In this document: piece by piece, positions 12,499-12,524 of the stretch
Position numbering within the stretch: the first letter of the stretch is position 1
How the letters are laid out: each line of letters opens with the position of its first letter
From: Flavobacteriales bacterium
GTDB taxonomy: Bacteria; Bacteroidota; Bacteroidia; Flavobacteriales; Flavobacteriaceae
Direction of reading: 5' to 3'
Assembly: GCA_002737105.1 (NCBI GenBank)
Contig: NSHO01000040.1
Span: 1 to 12,524, forward strand
Length of the DNA: 12,524 nucleotides
The notes under the pieces: model-generated
What the model saw: the letters and a program-made list of their open reading frames with translations, nothing else
Told to the model about the DNA's origin: nothing
The model's database searches: none
Program-made: the position numbers and the translations under genes

Positions 12499-12524
12499 AG
12501 TAACAAATTAACTTCTCCAAAAAA

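Larger units (their letters stand above)
12169..12524. other. Gene-free region filled with degenerate repeat elements
   Basis: No open frame of useful size and no RNA gene is seen in these 356 bases. From left to right it holds: a degenerate 9-bp-period stretch (12187-12222, units like CAGATGAAG and CAGATTAGA), a 28-bp imperfect inverted repeat (12256-12350), three direct partial copies of TTCCGGTGGCT spaced 25 bp apart, and two inverted REP-like hairpins (12433-12498). Local G+C is higher than in neighbouring genes from about 12410 on. The last 25 bases hold nothing I recognise. Confidence 0.7.

Noticed and set aside
12103..12524. A possible replication origin beside dnaN.
   Set aside because: No cluster of DnaA boxes, no dnaA gene and no AT-rich unwinding element with iterons; the region is explained by a terminator and dispersed repeats.
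1..12524. A defence island, prophage, integrative element or biosynthetic cluster.
   Set aside because: All genes recognised are ordinary chromosomal ones, with no integrase, transposase, toxin, nuclease-effector or capsid gene, and the single tRNA shows no attachment-site duplication in the window.

Overview
The window is a piece of chromosome from a member of the Bacteroidota, almost certainly the family Flavobacteriaceae. The evidence is the strongly AT-rich DNA, Bacteroidota-type promoters (TAnnTTTG at -7, in a few cases with TTTG or TTG about 20 bases upstream), an adjacent gldF-gldG gene pair (gliding-motility ABC transporter), and flavobacterial-type SmpB, PhoH, PurC and DnaN. Almost all genes are conserved chromosomal ones. 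I see no phage, plasmid, defence, CRISPR or transposase gene.

Layout. 1-263 (-): start of a secreted, probably outer-membrane beta-barrel protein that runs off the left edge. 264-622: intergenic, with an 18-bp palindrome, a strong terminator and tRNA-Arg(ACG) (-). 623-769 (-): a 48-residue basic small protein, divergent from smpB (919-1377, +). A bidirectional terminator separates smpB from a convergent gene for a secreted protein with a heptad-repeat C-terminus (1448-2335, -), preceded on the same strand by an MFS transporter (2406-3635, -). A 69-bp divergent promoter region leads to a TatD-like hydrolase and a TcdA/ThiF-type E1-like enzyme 3 bp apart (3705-5075, +). Two dispersed-type hairpins then face the end of purC (5160-6107, -). 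phoH (6199-7149, -, TTG start) lies upstream of purC, and the terminator of phoH runs into the purC promoter. Next on the plus strand are a divergent DUF62/SAM-hydroxide adenosyltransferase homologue (7258-8088), a small ABM-domain protein (8155-8451), gldF and gldG (8502-10912, overlapping) and dnaN (10981-12102). The last 420 bp after dnaN hold a terminator and then only repeat elements.

How the parts fit together. The genes are mostly housekeeping: trans-translation (SmpB), tRNA supply and t6A modification (TcdA), purine synthesis (PurC), replication (DnaN), RNA metabolism or stress (PhoH) and gliding (GldF/GldG). Most transcription units are one or two genes long with their own -7 element.

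I found no convincing new multi-gene system. The items most worth a second look are: two 7-bp-period tandem arrays placed exactly at the 3' ends of smpB and the DUF62 gene; a REP/REPIN-like pair of inverted hairpins with 25-bp-spaced partial copies at the right edge; a DUF62 protein that by eye lacks the Arg and His of the known catalytic Asp-Arg-His triad; a terminator U-tract that overlaps the -33 box of purC; interlocking face-to-face promoters between phoH and the DUF62 gene; and the small protein beside smpB.
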